Numbered from the stretch's first letter, positions 17,313-26,615 are shown. The stretch is 64,000 nucleotides of DNA from Pedobacter mucosus (GCF_022200785.1 NZ_CP087585.1:3410001-3474000); one strand, 5' to 3'. Notes: generated by a model from the letters alone, not told the origin. Numbers and translations: made by a program.

Positions 17313-19130
17313 TTACTTCTTCGATTCGTCTATCGCTTTATTTACTACATCCTGAATTCTTCCCCTAATTTTTAGGTTAGATAATTTATCAGTAACCGTC
17401 GGATTTACTCGATTTGAGAGAAATACATAAACCAAGCCTCGTGATGGATCTACCCAAATACAGGTACCCGTGTAACCTGTATGCCCATAAGTTTGCGGCG
17501 AAGCCAAATCTGATGGATAGTGTTTGGTACTATCAGGATCCCAGCGATCAAAACCTAAACCCCGGCGACTTACATTTGATTGTTTCGATGTAAACATATC
17601 TACCGTAGCAGGTTTGAAATATTCTTCACCGCCGTAAGTACCACGATTTAGCATCATTTGATAAAAAATTGCCATGTCGTTGCTGCTTGCGAATAAACCT
17701 GCATGCCCAGAAACTCCACCTGCTAAAGCTGCTCCCTGATCGTGGACGTAGCCAACCAAAAGCGTTTTCCTGAAAAATTTATCGTCTTCTGTTGGTATAA
17801 TTTGTTCTGGCTTAAAACGATTTCTTGGTAAAAACCCTGCAGTTTGCATCCCTAAAGGTTTATAAAACTTTTCGTAAGCATATTGGTTCAGCGGCTCCTG
17901 ACTTATATGCTCCACAATATCTTTCATCACATACATACTAATATCGCTATAAACATATTTGCCACGAGTTTTTATAGGCGAATTAAGCATTTTTGGCCAC
18001 ATAAAATCCTTAAAAAACCCTTTCTTGATGTAATAATTATCTGCAACTTTTGTTGGAAAAGCCGCTGAAGAATCTCTGCTATAATCGCCAGTTTTTACAT
18101 AATCATGAAAAGGAATAAACGGAATAAAACCTGCCTGGTGCAACATCACTTCCCGAACCTGAATGTTATTCATTGGTGAAGTTCGGGCTTTTGCAATGTA
18201 TGCACCAATATTAGTATCCAGTTTGAGTTTATTTTCTTCAAAAAGACGCATCACTGATGGCGTAGTTGCGGTGACTTTTGTAACTGATGCCAAATCAAAA
18301 ATATCGCTTACCTTATCAGGGTTTTTATCATCGTAGGTATGGGTTCCATAACCTTTATTAAAAATCACCTTCCCATCTTTCGCTACCAAAACAACCAATC
18401 CTGGTGTTGCCCGTTGTGCGATTGCTTCAGCAGCAATGGCATCAATTTCTTTTAAGTTGTTCGAATTTATACCAGCATCTTCAGGAACAGTATATTTTAA
18501 ACGAATAACCGCCGTGCTAAAACCAGAGCCTGTAGTGTATTTGCTGGAAAAATTATTGCTTAATTTCGAACTAGCCGCAATGCCCCCAAAAATGTATTGT
18601 GGAACAATCGCCGCAGCATCCGCAGTATTTTGAGTCGCAAAAATGATAGGAGATTTAATTAAATCAAATGATTTCAAACCGGTTCCATTACCGAAAAAGG
18701 AAATTACAACCTGCTTGGTTTTACTGATGCTATTAATAAAATTGATGTATTTCGCCTTGCTTATATTTTGATCATCAATAGAAATTAATATGGTATTATA
18801 ATATTTTAAATCATCTTCCAGATCGTTTAGGTTAACGCTGTCTTTATAAGTATCAGCTGAAAAGGAAGTAATTTTATCATATTTGTTTGCCAAACTATCG
18901 AATACAACACTATAAGCAAAACTTAAACTTACAGAGGCAATGTTTTTCTTTTCGAGTTTTTTTAACGGGATTATAGAATCCTGATTATTCAATAAAACCG
19001 TAGAACGGGTGATGGCATTTGTAATTAAAAGTTTTTTTTCATTGGTTGCGTGTTCTTGCGCACAGGCCATTAAACATAAAATATTGAAAAAACTCGCGAC
19101 AGCAAGGATAAATAATCTATTTCGCTTCAT
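17313..19130 (-). CDS. secreted serine hydrolase (beta-lactamase fold) with an orphan GH3 C-terminal domain
   Basis: A 605-residue exported protein (signal residues 1-24). Residues about 30-215 match the GH3 C-terminal sandwich, from LLITNAITRSTVLLNNQDSI through the Rossmann-like strands to QYIFGGIAASSKLSNNFS and IRLKYTVPEDAGIN. Residues about 220-600 are a class C beta-lactamase/PBP4-type hydrolase with the nucleophile Ser282 in LASVTK (SxxK with Lys285), a YSD block and GHTGYTGT. In Bacteroidota this pair usually sits behind a complete GH3 catalytic barrel in proteins of about 1000 residues. Here the barrel is absent and a signal peptide joins directly to the GH3-C domain. The start overlaps the upstream amidohydrolase by 14 bp, so the two are translationally coupled. 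A peptidoglycan or amino-sugar-peptide target is inferred. Confidence 0.8.
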   Translation of the reverse strand: MKRNRLFILAVASFFNILCLMACAQEHATNEKKLLITNAITRSTVLLNNQDSIIPLKKLEKKNIASVSLSFAYSVVFDSLANKYDKITSFSADTYKDSVNLNDLEDDLKYYNTILISIDDQNISKAKYINFINSISKTKQVVISFFGNGTGLKSFDLIKSPIIFATQNTADAAAIVPQYIFGGIAASSKLSNNFSSKYTTGSGFSTAVIRLKYTVPEDAGINSNNLKEIDAIAAEAIAQRATPGLVVLVAKDGKVIFNKGYGTHTYDDKNPDKVSDIFDLASVTKVTATTPSVMRLFEENKLKLDTNIGAYIAKARTSPMNNIQVREVMLHQAGFIPFIPFHDYVKTGDYSRDSSAAFPTKVADNYYIKKGFFKDFMWPKMLNSPIKTRGKYVYSDISMYVMKDIVEHISQEPLNQYAYEKFYKPLGMQTAGFLPRNRFKPEQIIPTEDDKFFRKTLLVGYVHDQGAALAGGVSGHAGLFASSNDMAIFYQMMLNRGTYGGEEYFKPATVDMFTSKQSNVSRRGLGFDRWDPDSTKHYPSDLASPQTYGHTGYTGTCIWVDPSRGLVYVFLSNRVNPTVTDKLSNLKIRGRIQDVVNKAIDESKK

Positions 19131-20751
19131 ATACTTTTTCTCCGTTCAGATAGGTTTTTAACACTTTGGTTTTTAAAATATTTTGTGGTGAAGCTTGTAA
19201 AATATCGTGATCAAGAATCACAAAATCGGCCAGCTTGCCTGGCTCTAAACTTCCTTTTTCTTGCTCTTCAAAATTGGCTTTTGCAGCCCAGATTGTCATT
19301 CCTTTTAAAGCTTCTTGTGGTGTTAAGGCATTTTCCATTTGGAAGCCGCCCTTTGGAAAACCTTTCGCATCTTCACGCACTGTTGCTGCATAAAACGTTA
19401 ATAATGGATTAATGTTTTCCACAGGAAAGTCTGTTCCAAGAGGAATCCATCCGTTTTGTTTTAATAATTGCTTGTAAGCATATGCATCTTTAAGTCTATC
19501 GGCACCCAATCTTTGTCCAGCCCAATACATATCTGAAGTGGCATGGGTAGGTTGAACGGAAGGAACAATATTTGATTTACCAAACAAGTCAAAATCCTCT
19601 TTATTAACAACTTGCGCATGTTCTATTCTCCAGCGTTTATCATTTTTGCCTTTTAAAACGCTATTATAAATTTTTAGCATAACGCGATTGGCAGAATCAC
19701 CAATGGCATGCGTACACATTTGAAAATTATGTGCAGAAATTTTAGCAGCAACCTCTTCAAAATGTTTAATATCACTTAATAAAAATCCAGATTTCTCGGG
19801 CATGTCTGTATAAGGTTTTAAAAGGCAGGCACCTCTAGAACCCAATGCGCCATCTGCGTAAACCTTAAATGAACGTACATTTAAGCGATCAGTTTTTATT
19901 GCTCCTCTTTTAAAAAGATAATCGTAATTCTGTGGAGCATCGGCAAGCATTACATACAAACGCATTTTGAGTTTATTTTCCTTTTGGAGTTTTTCGATAA
20001 ACTCAACAGCTTGATAGGGCAATCCACAATCATCAATAGTGGTTAAGCCAGCTGCAAAACAATTTCTTTGTGCATCGGTAAAAATTTTCTCTGCCAATTT
20101 TGCATCCGGAGTTGGGATTTTACTTTCTACTAAATTTACCGCATTATCAATTAAAACACCAGTTAACTTACCATCCTGGATTAACATATCGCCGCCTTTA
20201 ATACTTGTAGCTTGTTTTATTCCTGCATCATCAAAAGCTTTTTGGTTCGCAATTGCAGCATGACCATCAATTCGATTTAAAAACACTGGGCGATTAGGAA
20301 AAAGCTGCGTCAGTTTTTCATTGGTTGGAAAGGCTTTGTTTTTCCAATCATTCTGGTCCCAGCCATTACCTATTAACCAACCATCAGGATGAGTTTTAGC
20401 AAAATCAGTTAAGCGATCTAAAACTTCGTCCCACGATTTTGTTTCGCGTAAATCTGCTGTTTGCAGGCTTTGTCCGTAACCATAAAAATGGGCATGAGCA
20501 TCTATAAAACCTGGATAAACAGCTCTACCTTCTGCATTAATTTCCTCTTTAGCTGAATATAGTTTTCTTATTTCAACAGTATTTCCAAGCTGGATAATTT
20601 TTCCATTTGCAACCGCGAAAGCTTCAACGGTATCAAACTTTGCATTCACCGTATAAACTTTGGCGTTATAAACAATTACGTCTACTTGCTTTTTTGAATT
20701 ACAGGAAGATAAAAATATAATAAAAATTGCTGCGTATAAAATGGATTTCAT
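19117..20751 (-). CDS. YtcJ-type metal-dependent amidohydrolase lipoprotein
   Basis: A 544-residue lipoprotein (lipobox LSSC, Cys17) of the amidohydrolase superfamily. The first metal-binding HxH is in GFIDAHAHFYGYG. Later ligands are in HAIGDSANR and the Asp of LGTDFPVENINP. The N- and C-terminal beta-sandwich strands (VIVYNAKVYTVN; LADFVILDHDIL) are typical of YtcJ/N-substituted formamide deformylase-like enzymes. The exact substrate is unknown. It is the first gene of a two-gene operon with the serine hydrolase. Confidence 0.85.
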   Translation of the reverse strand: MKSILYAAIFIIFLSSCNSKKQVDVIVYNAKVYTVNAKFDTVEAFAVANGKIIQLGNTVEIRKLYSAKEEINAEGRAVYPGFIDAHAHFYGYGQSLQTADLRETKSWDEVLDRLTDFAKTHPDGWLIGNGWDQNDWKNKAFPTNEKLTQLFPNRPVFLNRIDGHAAIANQKAFDDAGIKQATSIKGGDMLIQDGKLTGVLIDNAVNLVESKIPTPDAKLAEKIFTDAQRNCFAAGLTTIDDCGLPYQAVEFIEKLQKENKLKMRLYVMLADAPQNYDYLFKRGAIKTDRLNVRSFKVYADGALGSRGACLLKPYTDMPEKSGFLLSDIKHFEEVAAKISAHNFQMCTHAIGDSANRVMLKIYNSVLKGKNDKRWRIEHAQVVNKEDFDLFGKSNIVPSVQPTHATSDMYWAGQRLGADRLKDAYAYKQLLKQNGWIPLGTDFPVENINPLLTFYAATVREDAKGFPKGGFQMENALTPQEALKGMTIWAAKANFEEQEKGSLEPGKLADFVILDHDILQASPQNILKTKVLKTYLNGEKVYEAK

Positions 20752-21182
20752 ATTGATAAAGATAGAAAATTGAAATCGTTTTGCTTTGTAAAATCAGTTT
20801 TACAGTGGAAAATTAATAACATTAAATTGATAACAGTTTTAGCTCTTCGAGTGCTAACCTAGGTTAAATAAACCCGACAGAAACGAACACGAATGCCGAT
20901 TTTTCTTCGGCAAAGTAAAGTGGATGGCGGGACTGCAGCAGCCGAAGAACACAGATACTTGCTTTTCAAATAGTTGTAAATGACAAAAATTTAACCACAA
21001 AGTTCATAGAGAAAAGGCGCAATGTACACGAAGTTGGATTTATAATTTAGCTATTATTTACCTATAAAATATTTGGATTATTAATTGTGTTTAGCATCAG
21101 TCATTTACGTGTTGAGTTTTAAACATATCTGCATCCTTAAGCTTATTTTACATAATTTAGCAAATTCACATTGCCTTATTAC
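20752..21182. other. 431-bp divergent intergenic region
   Basis: Gap between the divergent amidohydrolase and mutL genes. It contains repeat copy 4 (20870-20935). The right half is AT-rich (21000-21170). I see no ORF with coding character, no exact TAnnTTTG element for either gene, and no RNA gene. Confidence 0.5.
20870..20935 (+). repeat. dispersed hairpin repeat, copy 4
   Basis: Starts AAACCCGACAGAAACGAACA and ends GTGGATGGCGGGACTG, matching both ends of the copy at 781-841. The centre differs and forms its own small stem (TGCCGA with TTTTTC loop and TCGGCA). Confidence 0.65.
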
Positions 21183-23018
21183 ATGACTGATATTATTCAT
21201 TTATTGCCTGATGCTGTTGCCAATCAAATTGCTGCTGGAGAAGTTGTTCAACGACCTGCTTCTGCGGTAAAAGAATTGCTCGAAAATGCAATTGATGCGG
21301 GTGCAGATAAAATTCAATTGGTGATTAAAGATGCCGGAAAAGCGCTCATTCACATTATTGATAATGGTTGCGGAATGAGTGTTACCGATGCCAGAATGTG
21401 TTTTGAGCGCCATGCTACATCCAAAGTTAAAAAAGCTGAAGATTTATTTGCCATTAGAACCATGGGTTTTCGTGGCGAAGCAATGGCTTCTATTGCCGCA
21501 ATTTCTCAAGTGGAAATGAAAACACGCAGGCATGAAGATGAAATTGGAACTTGCATAACGATTGAGGGAGCACAAGTGATTGCCCAAGAACCTGTTGCCA
21601 CAACTGCAGGAACACAAATTTGGATCAAAAACTTATTTTTTAACACGCCTGCGAGAAGGAACTTTCTGAAAAGTAATCCCGTGGAAATGCGCCATATTAT
21701 TGATGAATTTCAAAGAATAGCATTGGCACACCCAACGGTATTTTTTAGTTTATATCATGATGGAACTGAAATTTTTAATTTGCCAAAAGGTAATTTAAAG
21801 CAGCGGATTGTTCATTTATTTGGTAATAATTACAATGAAAGATTAGTCCCTGTTGAGGAAGAAACCACCATAATAAACTTAAAAGGATACATTGGGAAAC
21901 CTGCGTTTGCTAAGAAAACCAGAGGTGAGCAATTCTTTTTTGTAAATAACCGTTTCATTAAAGATCCGTATTTGAACCACGCGGTAAGCTCTGCATTTGA
22001 TGATCTTTTACCCGACGACAGCTACCCGCTTTATGTATTATTTATAGAGATTGATCCTGCAAAAATCGACGTAAATGTGCATCCTACAAAAACAGAAATT
22101 AAATATTTAGACGAAAAATCTATTTATGCCATTCTAAAATCGGCAGTTAAACGGTCTATTGGGCGCTATAATATTTCTCCTACATTAGATTTTGATCAGG
22201 AAACTGGGTTTAATAATATGATTTCGCCAAAAGCGATGGAAGATATTGTTCCGCCAAGCATCAATTTTAATCCAGATTTTAATCCATTTTCAAGCGAAAA
22301 AAAACCTTCAGAAAGGGAACTTCCTTTTTTGAGAAATCAGGAGGCGAGACCAAGTGCAAAAAAATGGGGTTCACTATATGAAATTACTCAGGAATCGGTT
22401 GTTGAACAATCTACTTTTTATGCCGATGATGCGATTTTTGAGACTAAGCAGAAACAATATATGCAATTGCATAACCGTTATATTGTTTCGCAAATTAAAT
22501 CGGGTTTAATGGTTATTGATCAGCAAATGGCGCATGAAAGAATCCTTTATGAACGTTTTCTCGTACATCTCGACGACCGAAAAGGTGCCTCACAACAAAG
22601 TTTATTCCCACAAACCATTACCCTAAATGCCAACGATTTTGAGCTTGCAAAAAGTTTGTTGGATGATATTAAAAGTCTAGGTTTTGATGTGCGTGAATTT
22701 GGAAAAAACACACTGGTAGTGGAAGGTATTCCTGTTGATTTAGGTAGCAGTAATATTAATGAAACCCAGCTGTTTGAAGAGATGATAGAAGGTTTCAAAA
22801 ATTCTCAGCAAGAATTAAAATTAAGTAAACGAGACAGCCTAGCTAGAAGTTTGGCAAAAAACAGCGCTATTAAAGCTGGAAAAACTTTAAGTCAGGAAGA
22901 AATGAATACCTTAATTGATGAACTTTTTGCCTGTAAAACCCCTAACTTTAGCGTGAGCGGAAAACCAATTATTCAAACCATTACATTAATGGAATTGGAT
23001 AAAAAATTTGACAAATAG
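21183..23018 (+). CDS. mutL: DNA mismatch repair protein MutL
   Basis: The ATG at 21183 gives the canonical N-terminus (MTDIIHLLPDAVANQIAAGE) and 611 residues. The GHKL ATPase motifs are ELLENAIDAGA, DNGCGM, RHATSK and TMGFRGEA. The C-terminal dimerisation part carries an endonuclease-type block, but it reads DQQMAHERILYE where most endonuclease MutLs have DQHA(x2)E(x4)E, so the His is Gln and the Ala is Met; both Glu are present. A late CKTPNFSVSGKPI stands for the usual C-terminal Cys motif. MutL couples MutS mismatch recognition to strand removal. Confidence 0.95.
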   Translation: MTDIIHLLPDAVANQIAAGEVVQRPASAVKELLENAIDAGADKIQLVIKDAGKALIHIIDNGCGMSVTDARMCFERHATSKVKKAEDLFAIRTMGFRGEAMASIAAISQVEMKTRRHEDEIGTCITIEGAQVIAQEPVATTAGTQIWIKNLFFNTPARRNFLKSNPVEMRHIIDEFQRIALAHPTVFFSLYHDGTEIFNLPKGNLKQRIVHLFGNNYNERLVPVEEETTIINLKGYIGKPAFAKKTRGEQFFFVNNRFIKDPYLNHAVSSAFDDLLPDDSYPLYVLFIEIDPAKIDVNVHPTKTEIKYLDEKSIYAILKSAVKRSIGRYNISPTLDFDQETGFNNMISPKAMEDIVPPSINFNPDFNPFSSEKKPSERELPFLRNQEARPSAKKWGSLYEITQESVVEQSTFYADDAIFETKQKQYMQLHNRYIVSQIKSGLMVIDQQMAHERILYERFLVHLDDRKGASQQSLFPQTITLNANDFELAKSLLDDIKSLGFDVREFGKNTLVVEGIPVDLGSSNINETQLFEEMIEGFKNSQQELKLSKRDSLARSLAKNSAIKAGKTLSQEEMNTLIDELFACKTPNFSVSGKPIIQTITLMELDKKFDK

Positions 23019-23119
23019 AAGAGCTAACACTTGGGGCTAAAGATTAAGGATTAAAGAGTAGAAATTGCAGACTGTTGAGCGCAGCAGAAAAAGCTTAAAA
23101 TATAAATAGCATAACTTAA

Positions 23120-23857
23120 ATGAATAACATATATATCCCACCAGTAGTAAAAAATCTACTGATTATTAATATCCTTTTTTTTATCGGAACCTGGTTACTT
23201 ACCTCAAGAGGTATTTTTTTAGAAGATTCTTTAGCCGTTTATTATTTTGATTCTCCTAAATTCAAAATTTGGCAGGTAATTACTTACATGTTTATGCATG
23301 GCGGAATGGCACATATATTTTTCAATATGTTCGCCCTATATACATTTGGCAGCCTTTTAGAAACGAAATGGGGACCTAAGAAATTTATTATTTTCTATTT
23401 TATAACAGGCTTGGGTGCGCTATTTTTACAATGGGCAATACAAGCTTACGAAGTTCATCAGATTTTAGGAACTTTTACAAACCAAGGAAAAATTAACTTA
23501 GAAGCCTTATTTACAGGGCAGTTTAATACCAGTGTAATGAATATGGCGCAGGCTACAACCTTTAGAGGGATCTATTTTGGAGGAATGCTTGGTGCTTCTG
23601 GTGCAATTTTCGGATTGCTTGTTGCTTTCGGCATGTTGTATCCAAACGCTGAATTATTTATCATGTTTATTCCAGTTCCGGTAAAAGCTAAATACATTAT
23701 TCCAATTTATATTTTAATTGAATTATCTTTAGGTGTTGCACAAATAGAAGGAGATTCTGTTGCCCATTACGCACACTTAGGCGGTGCACTTATTGGCTTC
23801 ATTTTAGTTAAACTTTGGAAAGATAAAAAGGACACATTTTATACATTGTATGAATAA
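23120..23857 (+). CDS. rhomboid intramembrane serine protease (first of two)
   Basis: A 245-residue integral membrane protein with about six hydrophobic helices. Rhomboid hallmarks are HGGMAHIFFNMFALYTFG in the second helix, the catalytic Ser160 in GASGAIFG, and the catalytic His219 in HYAHLGGALIGF. It cleaves substrates within the membrane. It overlaps the next rhomboid gene by 8 bp. Confidence 0.93.
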   Translation: MNNIYIPPVVKNLLIINILFFIGTWLLTSRGIFLEDSLAVYYFDSPKFKIWQVITYMFMHGGMAHIFFNMFALYTFGSLLETKWGPKKFIIFYFITGLGALFLQWAIQAYEVHQILGTFTNQGKINLEALFTGQFNTSVMNMAQATTFRGIYFGGMLGASGAIFGLLVAFGMLYPNAELFIMFIPVPVKAKYIIPIYILIELSLGVAQIEGDSVAHYAHLGGALIGFILVKLWKDKKDTFYTLYE

Positions 23858-24704
23858 TAATATTTTTAAAGAGGTTAAACAAAAGGTTTTTCAATCCAGC
23901 AATCCCTTGTTTTTTTACATGGGTGTTAATGCTATTTTATTTCTTTTTGTAGCAATAACTACTGTATTTATCTGGCTTAGCGGAAATAATTTTGATATCA
24001 GCTTTTGCGTTAGAGAATACCTTGGCTTGCCTGCAGAAATTTCTAAACTGCCAGAACGTTTTTATACAGTAGTAACCTACATGTTTTTCCATGAGGGCTT
24101 TTTACACCTCTTGTTTAATATGATTGGCCTTTACTGGTTTGGCAATATTTTCATGAATTTTTTAGCGACCAAACAATTTCACTTTGTATACATTGTTGGC
24201 GGCTTAATGGGTGCATTTTTTTATGTAGCAGGGCTGAATATATTTCCGGTTTTTGCAGGAGGATTGTCTGGCGCAACCGTAATCGGGTCATCAGCTGCAG
24301 TTATGGCTATTATTACTGCAACAGCAACACTTGTTCCTAATTATGCAGTAATGATGCTATTTATAGGTGAAGTAAAAATTAAATGGATAGCAATTGTTTA
24401 TTTTATAATTTCATTTATTGGTTTAAGTTCGGCAAATGCCGGAGGAAACTTTTCGCATATTGGTGGTGCCATTTTAGGGTTTGTTTTTATTAAAAGCTTA
24501 CAAGGTGGAAACGACTGGAGTAAAATATTCGAACGGAAATCAAAATTAAAGGTTGTAGTAAATGATCAACCCATAAAAAAATCAAGTTTTAAAGGTGTTT
24601 CACAACAAGAAATTGATGCCATATTAGACAAGATTTCTACCTCAGGATATGATAAATTATCAGCCATGGAAAAGGAAAAACTTTTTAAAGCAAGTAAAGA
24701 TTAA
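23850..24704 (+). CDS. rhomboid intramembrane serine protease (second of two) with a C-terminal helical tail
   Basis: A 284-residue protein with HEGFLHLLFNMIGLYWFGN, the catalytic Ser148 in GSSAAV (the usual GxSG has Ala in place of the last Gly) and His203 in FSHIGGAILGF. After the last helix (about residue 215) a basic linker leads to a short helical domain, QEIDAILDKISTSGYDKLSA, seen at the C-terminus of many Bacteroidota rhomboids. It overlaps both neighbours (8 bp upstream, 1 bp downstream in TAATG), so the three genes form a tightly coupled operon. Confidence 0.9.
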   Translation: MNNNIFKEVKQKVFQSSNPLFFYMGVNAILFLFVAITTVFIWLSGNNFDISFCVREYLGLPAEISKLPERFYTVVTYMFFHEGFLHLLFNMIGLYWFGNIFMNFLATKQFHFVYIVGGLMGAFFYVAGLNIFPVFAGGLSGATVIGSSAAVMAIITATATLVPNYAVMMLFIGEVKIKWIAIVYFIISFIGLSSANAGGNFSHIGGAILGFVFIKSLQGGNDWSKIFERKSKLKVVVNDQPIKKSSFKGVSQQEIDAILDKISTSGYDKLSAMEKEKLFKASKD

Positions 24705-25810
24705 TGGTAAGAAAGAAATACAATTTCTTAGATAAATTAATATTACCCATAGCGGTTGTTATTGCAGTTTTCTTGCTATTGGGAACCGTAGCTGGCACGA
24801 TTGATCCTCGAAAGCACGCTCTTATTGCTTTTTTCGGCCTGGCTTATCCTTTTATGCTCCTACTAAATATTATTTTTTTAGCTTGGTGGATACTGAGTAA
24901 AAAATGGATTCTTGCCATTTGTACTTTTATAATTATTGCATTTGGTTTTAAAACTTTAAAAGCAACATTTGGTGTTGGCGGTACTGAAGGGGAAGATTTA
25001 AAAGCCTCCAACAGCATTAGAATGATGACTTATAATGTTCATAATTTTAAACTTTATGGCGGTGATAATGATGAATCTGTTAAGGCGCAAATGTTAAAAG
25101 TTATTAGCCGTCAAAACCCAGATATTATTTGTTTTCAAGAATTTTATACAAGGTATAAAGGCGACTTTGATACTGTTGATAGCCTAAAAAGATTGCTGAA
25201 AACAAAATTCTATTACTTCGTTCCGATAAGTAAAAATGAATTTGAAGCGTTTGGATTAGCTATATTTTCGAAATATCCAATAAAAAAATCTGCTCAAATT
25301 CCTTTTGCTGATAATTTTGCTGGTAATATGAGCATCTATGCAGATTTAGACATTAATGGAAAAACTTTAAGGGTTTATAATGTTCACTTTCAATCTATTT
25401 CTTTTGAAAAGCAAGATTATGATTATCTGGATAAGGTAAAGGCAATGAAGACTGATATACAACCTTCGAAAAGAATATTGAAAATGCTTAAAGGTGCTTT
25501 TTTGAAACGCAGTAACCAGGTAGATATCATGAAAAAGGAAATGGATAGTTGCAAAACGCCATTTTTAATTGCTGGCGATTTTAATGATACTCCAGCTTCA
25601 TACGTGGTAACTCAAATTACGCATGGTTTAAATAATGCTTTTATTAAAAAAGGATCTGGCTTTGGTAAAACCTATAACGGCAAATTTCCTAATTTTCAAA
25701 TTGACTATATTGCTACTTCAAAAGATATCGAGGTTTTAAACTATAAAATTACACAAGCTAAATTATCAGATCATTTTCCAGTTAGGAGTGATTTAAGGTG
25801 GAATCCTTAA
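24704..25810 (+). CDS. membrane-anchored endonuclease/exonuclease/phosphatase-family protein
   Basis: A 368-residue protein with two or three N-terminal hydrophobic helices (about 12-30, 40-65, 70-85) and a C-terminal EEP domain (about 105-365). The family motifs are MMTYNVHNFKLYG, ICFQEF with the metal Glu, IAGDFNDTPASYV with catalytic Asp and Asn, and the terminal LSDHFPVRSDL with catalytic His. The fold serves nucleases, sphingomyelinases and phosphoinositide phosphatases, so substrate is open. The ATG shares its first base with the stop of the preceding rhomboid. Confidence 0.85.
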   Translation: MVRKKYNFLDKLILPIAVVIAVFLLLGTVAGTIDPRKHALIAFFGLAYPFMLLLNIIFLAWWILSKKWILAICTFIIIAFGFKTLKATFGVGGTEGEDLKASNSIRMMTYNVHNFKLYGGDNDESVKAQMLKVISRQNPDIICFQEFYTRYKGDFDTVDSLKRLLKTKFYYFVPISKNEFEAFGLAIFSKYPIKKSAQIPFADNFAGNMSIYADLDINGKTLRVYNVHFQSISFEKQDYDYLDKVKAMKTDIQPSKRILKMLKGAFLKRSNQVDIMKKEMDSCKTPFLIAGDFNDTPASYVVTQITHGLNNAFIKKGSGFGKTYNGKFPNFQIDYIATSKDIEVLNYKITQAKLSDHFPVRSDLRWNP

Positions 25811-25847
25811 TTTTATTTTCATTTATTTCAGAATAAAAAGATTTCTA

Positions 25848-25861
25848 TTGACAATTGTCAA
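25848..25861. promoter_or_regulatory. 14-bp palindrome TTGACAATTGTCAA, copy 1
   Basis: A perfect palindrome 121 bp before the nitroreductase start codon. The identical 14-mer occurs at 50089-50102 upstream of the pilin-like gene, and 11 of its bases recur at 14280-14290. Symmetry and position fit a binding site for a dimeric regulator of MarR type, which is inference. Confidence 0.4.
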
Positions 25862-25937
25862 GATAAATTTTCTTCAACAAATTCCCGTCGCTTTCTCGTT
25901 AAATATCATGCTTTTATTACCATAGGTCAACATAGAC

Positions 25938-25968
25938 TTATAGTGTAATGGTGATATTTACACTATAA
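25938..25968. promoter_or_regulatory. perfect 11-bp dyad upstream of the nitroreductase gene
   Basis: TTATAGTGTAA and TTACACTATAA are separated by 9 bp and end 14 bp before the ATG. It could be a repressor operator or a 5' UTR hairpin that hides the start region. No classical -7 element is present, so the promoter may overlap it. Confidence 0.5.
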
Positions 25969-25982
25969 AAATAAAAGATAAT

Positions 25983-26615
25983 ATGAGTTTAATAGATGCC
26001 CTAAACTGGCGTTACGCCGTAAAAAAAATGAATGGTCAGCCAGCTGAGCAAGCAAAAGTAGACCAAATAATCAAAGCTGCTCAACTTGCTCCAACCTCTT
26101 CTGGTTTACAGCCATTTAAAGTTATTGTAGTAACAAATCAAGAGCTTAAAGAAAAAATTCTTCCTATTGCTTTCAATCAATCACAAATAGTAGATTCTTC
26201 ACATTTATTAATTTTCGCAGCTCAAGAAAACTATACAGAAGAAGGTATTGATGCTGTTTTTGATAGAATGAATACCGAACGTGGTTTACCGTTAGATACA
26301 ACAGATGCTTACAAAGCGCAGCTTAAAGGCATGATTTTAAGTAAAAGTGCAGAGGAAAACTTTAACCATGCCGCTCGTCAGGCTTATATTGGCCTTGGAA
26401 TGGCAATTGCAGAAGCTGCATTATTAAAAGTTGATACGACACCAATGGAAGGTTTTAATGGATCTGCTTTAGATGAACTTTTAGGATTAGATAAATTAGG
26501 ATTAAAAAGCGTAACTTTATTACCATTGGGAAATAGAGATGAAGAAGGAGATTGGTTATCTAAACTTAAAAAGGTACGCAAACCTTTAGAAGAGTTTGTG
26601 ATAGAATTTAAATAA
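25983..26615 (+). CDS. NAD(P)H-dependent nitroreductase-family flavoprotein
   Basis: A 210-residue FMN-dependent oxidoreductase. Family marks are WRYAVKKMNGQPAEQ near the N-terminus, QLAPTSSGLQPFKVIVV with the FMN-binding Ser cluster, FNHAARQAYIGLGMAIAEAA and TLLPLGNRDEEGDWLSKLKK-type C-terminal sequence. Relatives reduce nitroaromatics, quinones or flavins. It stands alone, with a dyad just upstream and a strong terminator downstream, which suggests inducible expression by redox or electrophile stress. Confidence 0.9.
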   Translation: MSLIDALNWRYAVKKMNGQPAEQAKVDQIIKAAQLAPTSSGLQPFKVIVVTNQELKEKILPIAFNQSQIVDSSHLLIFAAQENYTEEGIDAVFDRMNTERGLPLDTTDAYKAQLKGMILSKSAEENFNHAARQAYIGLGMAIAEAALLKVDTTPMEGFNGSALDELLGLDKLGLKSVTLLPLGNRDEEGDWLSKLKKVRKPLEEFVIEFK

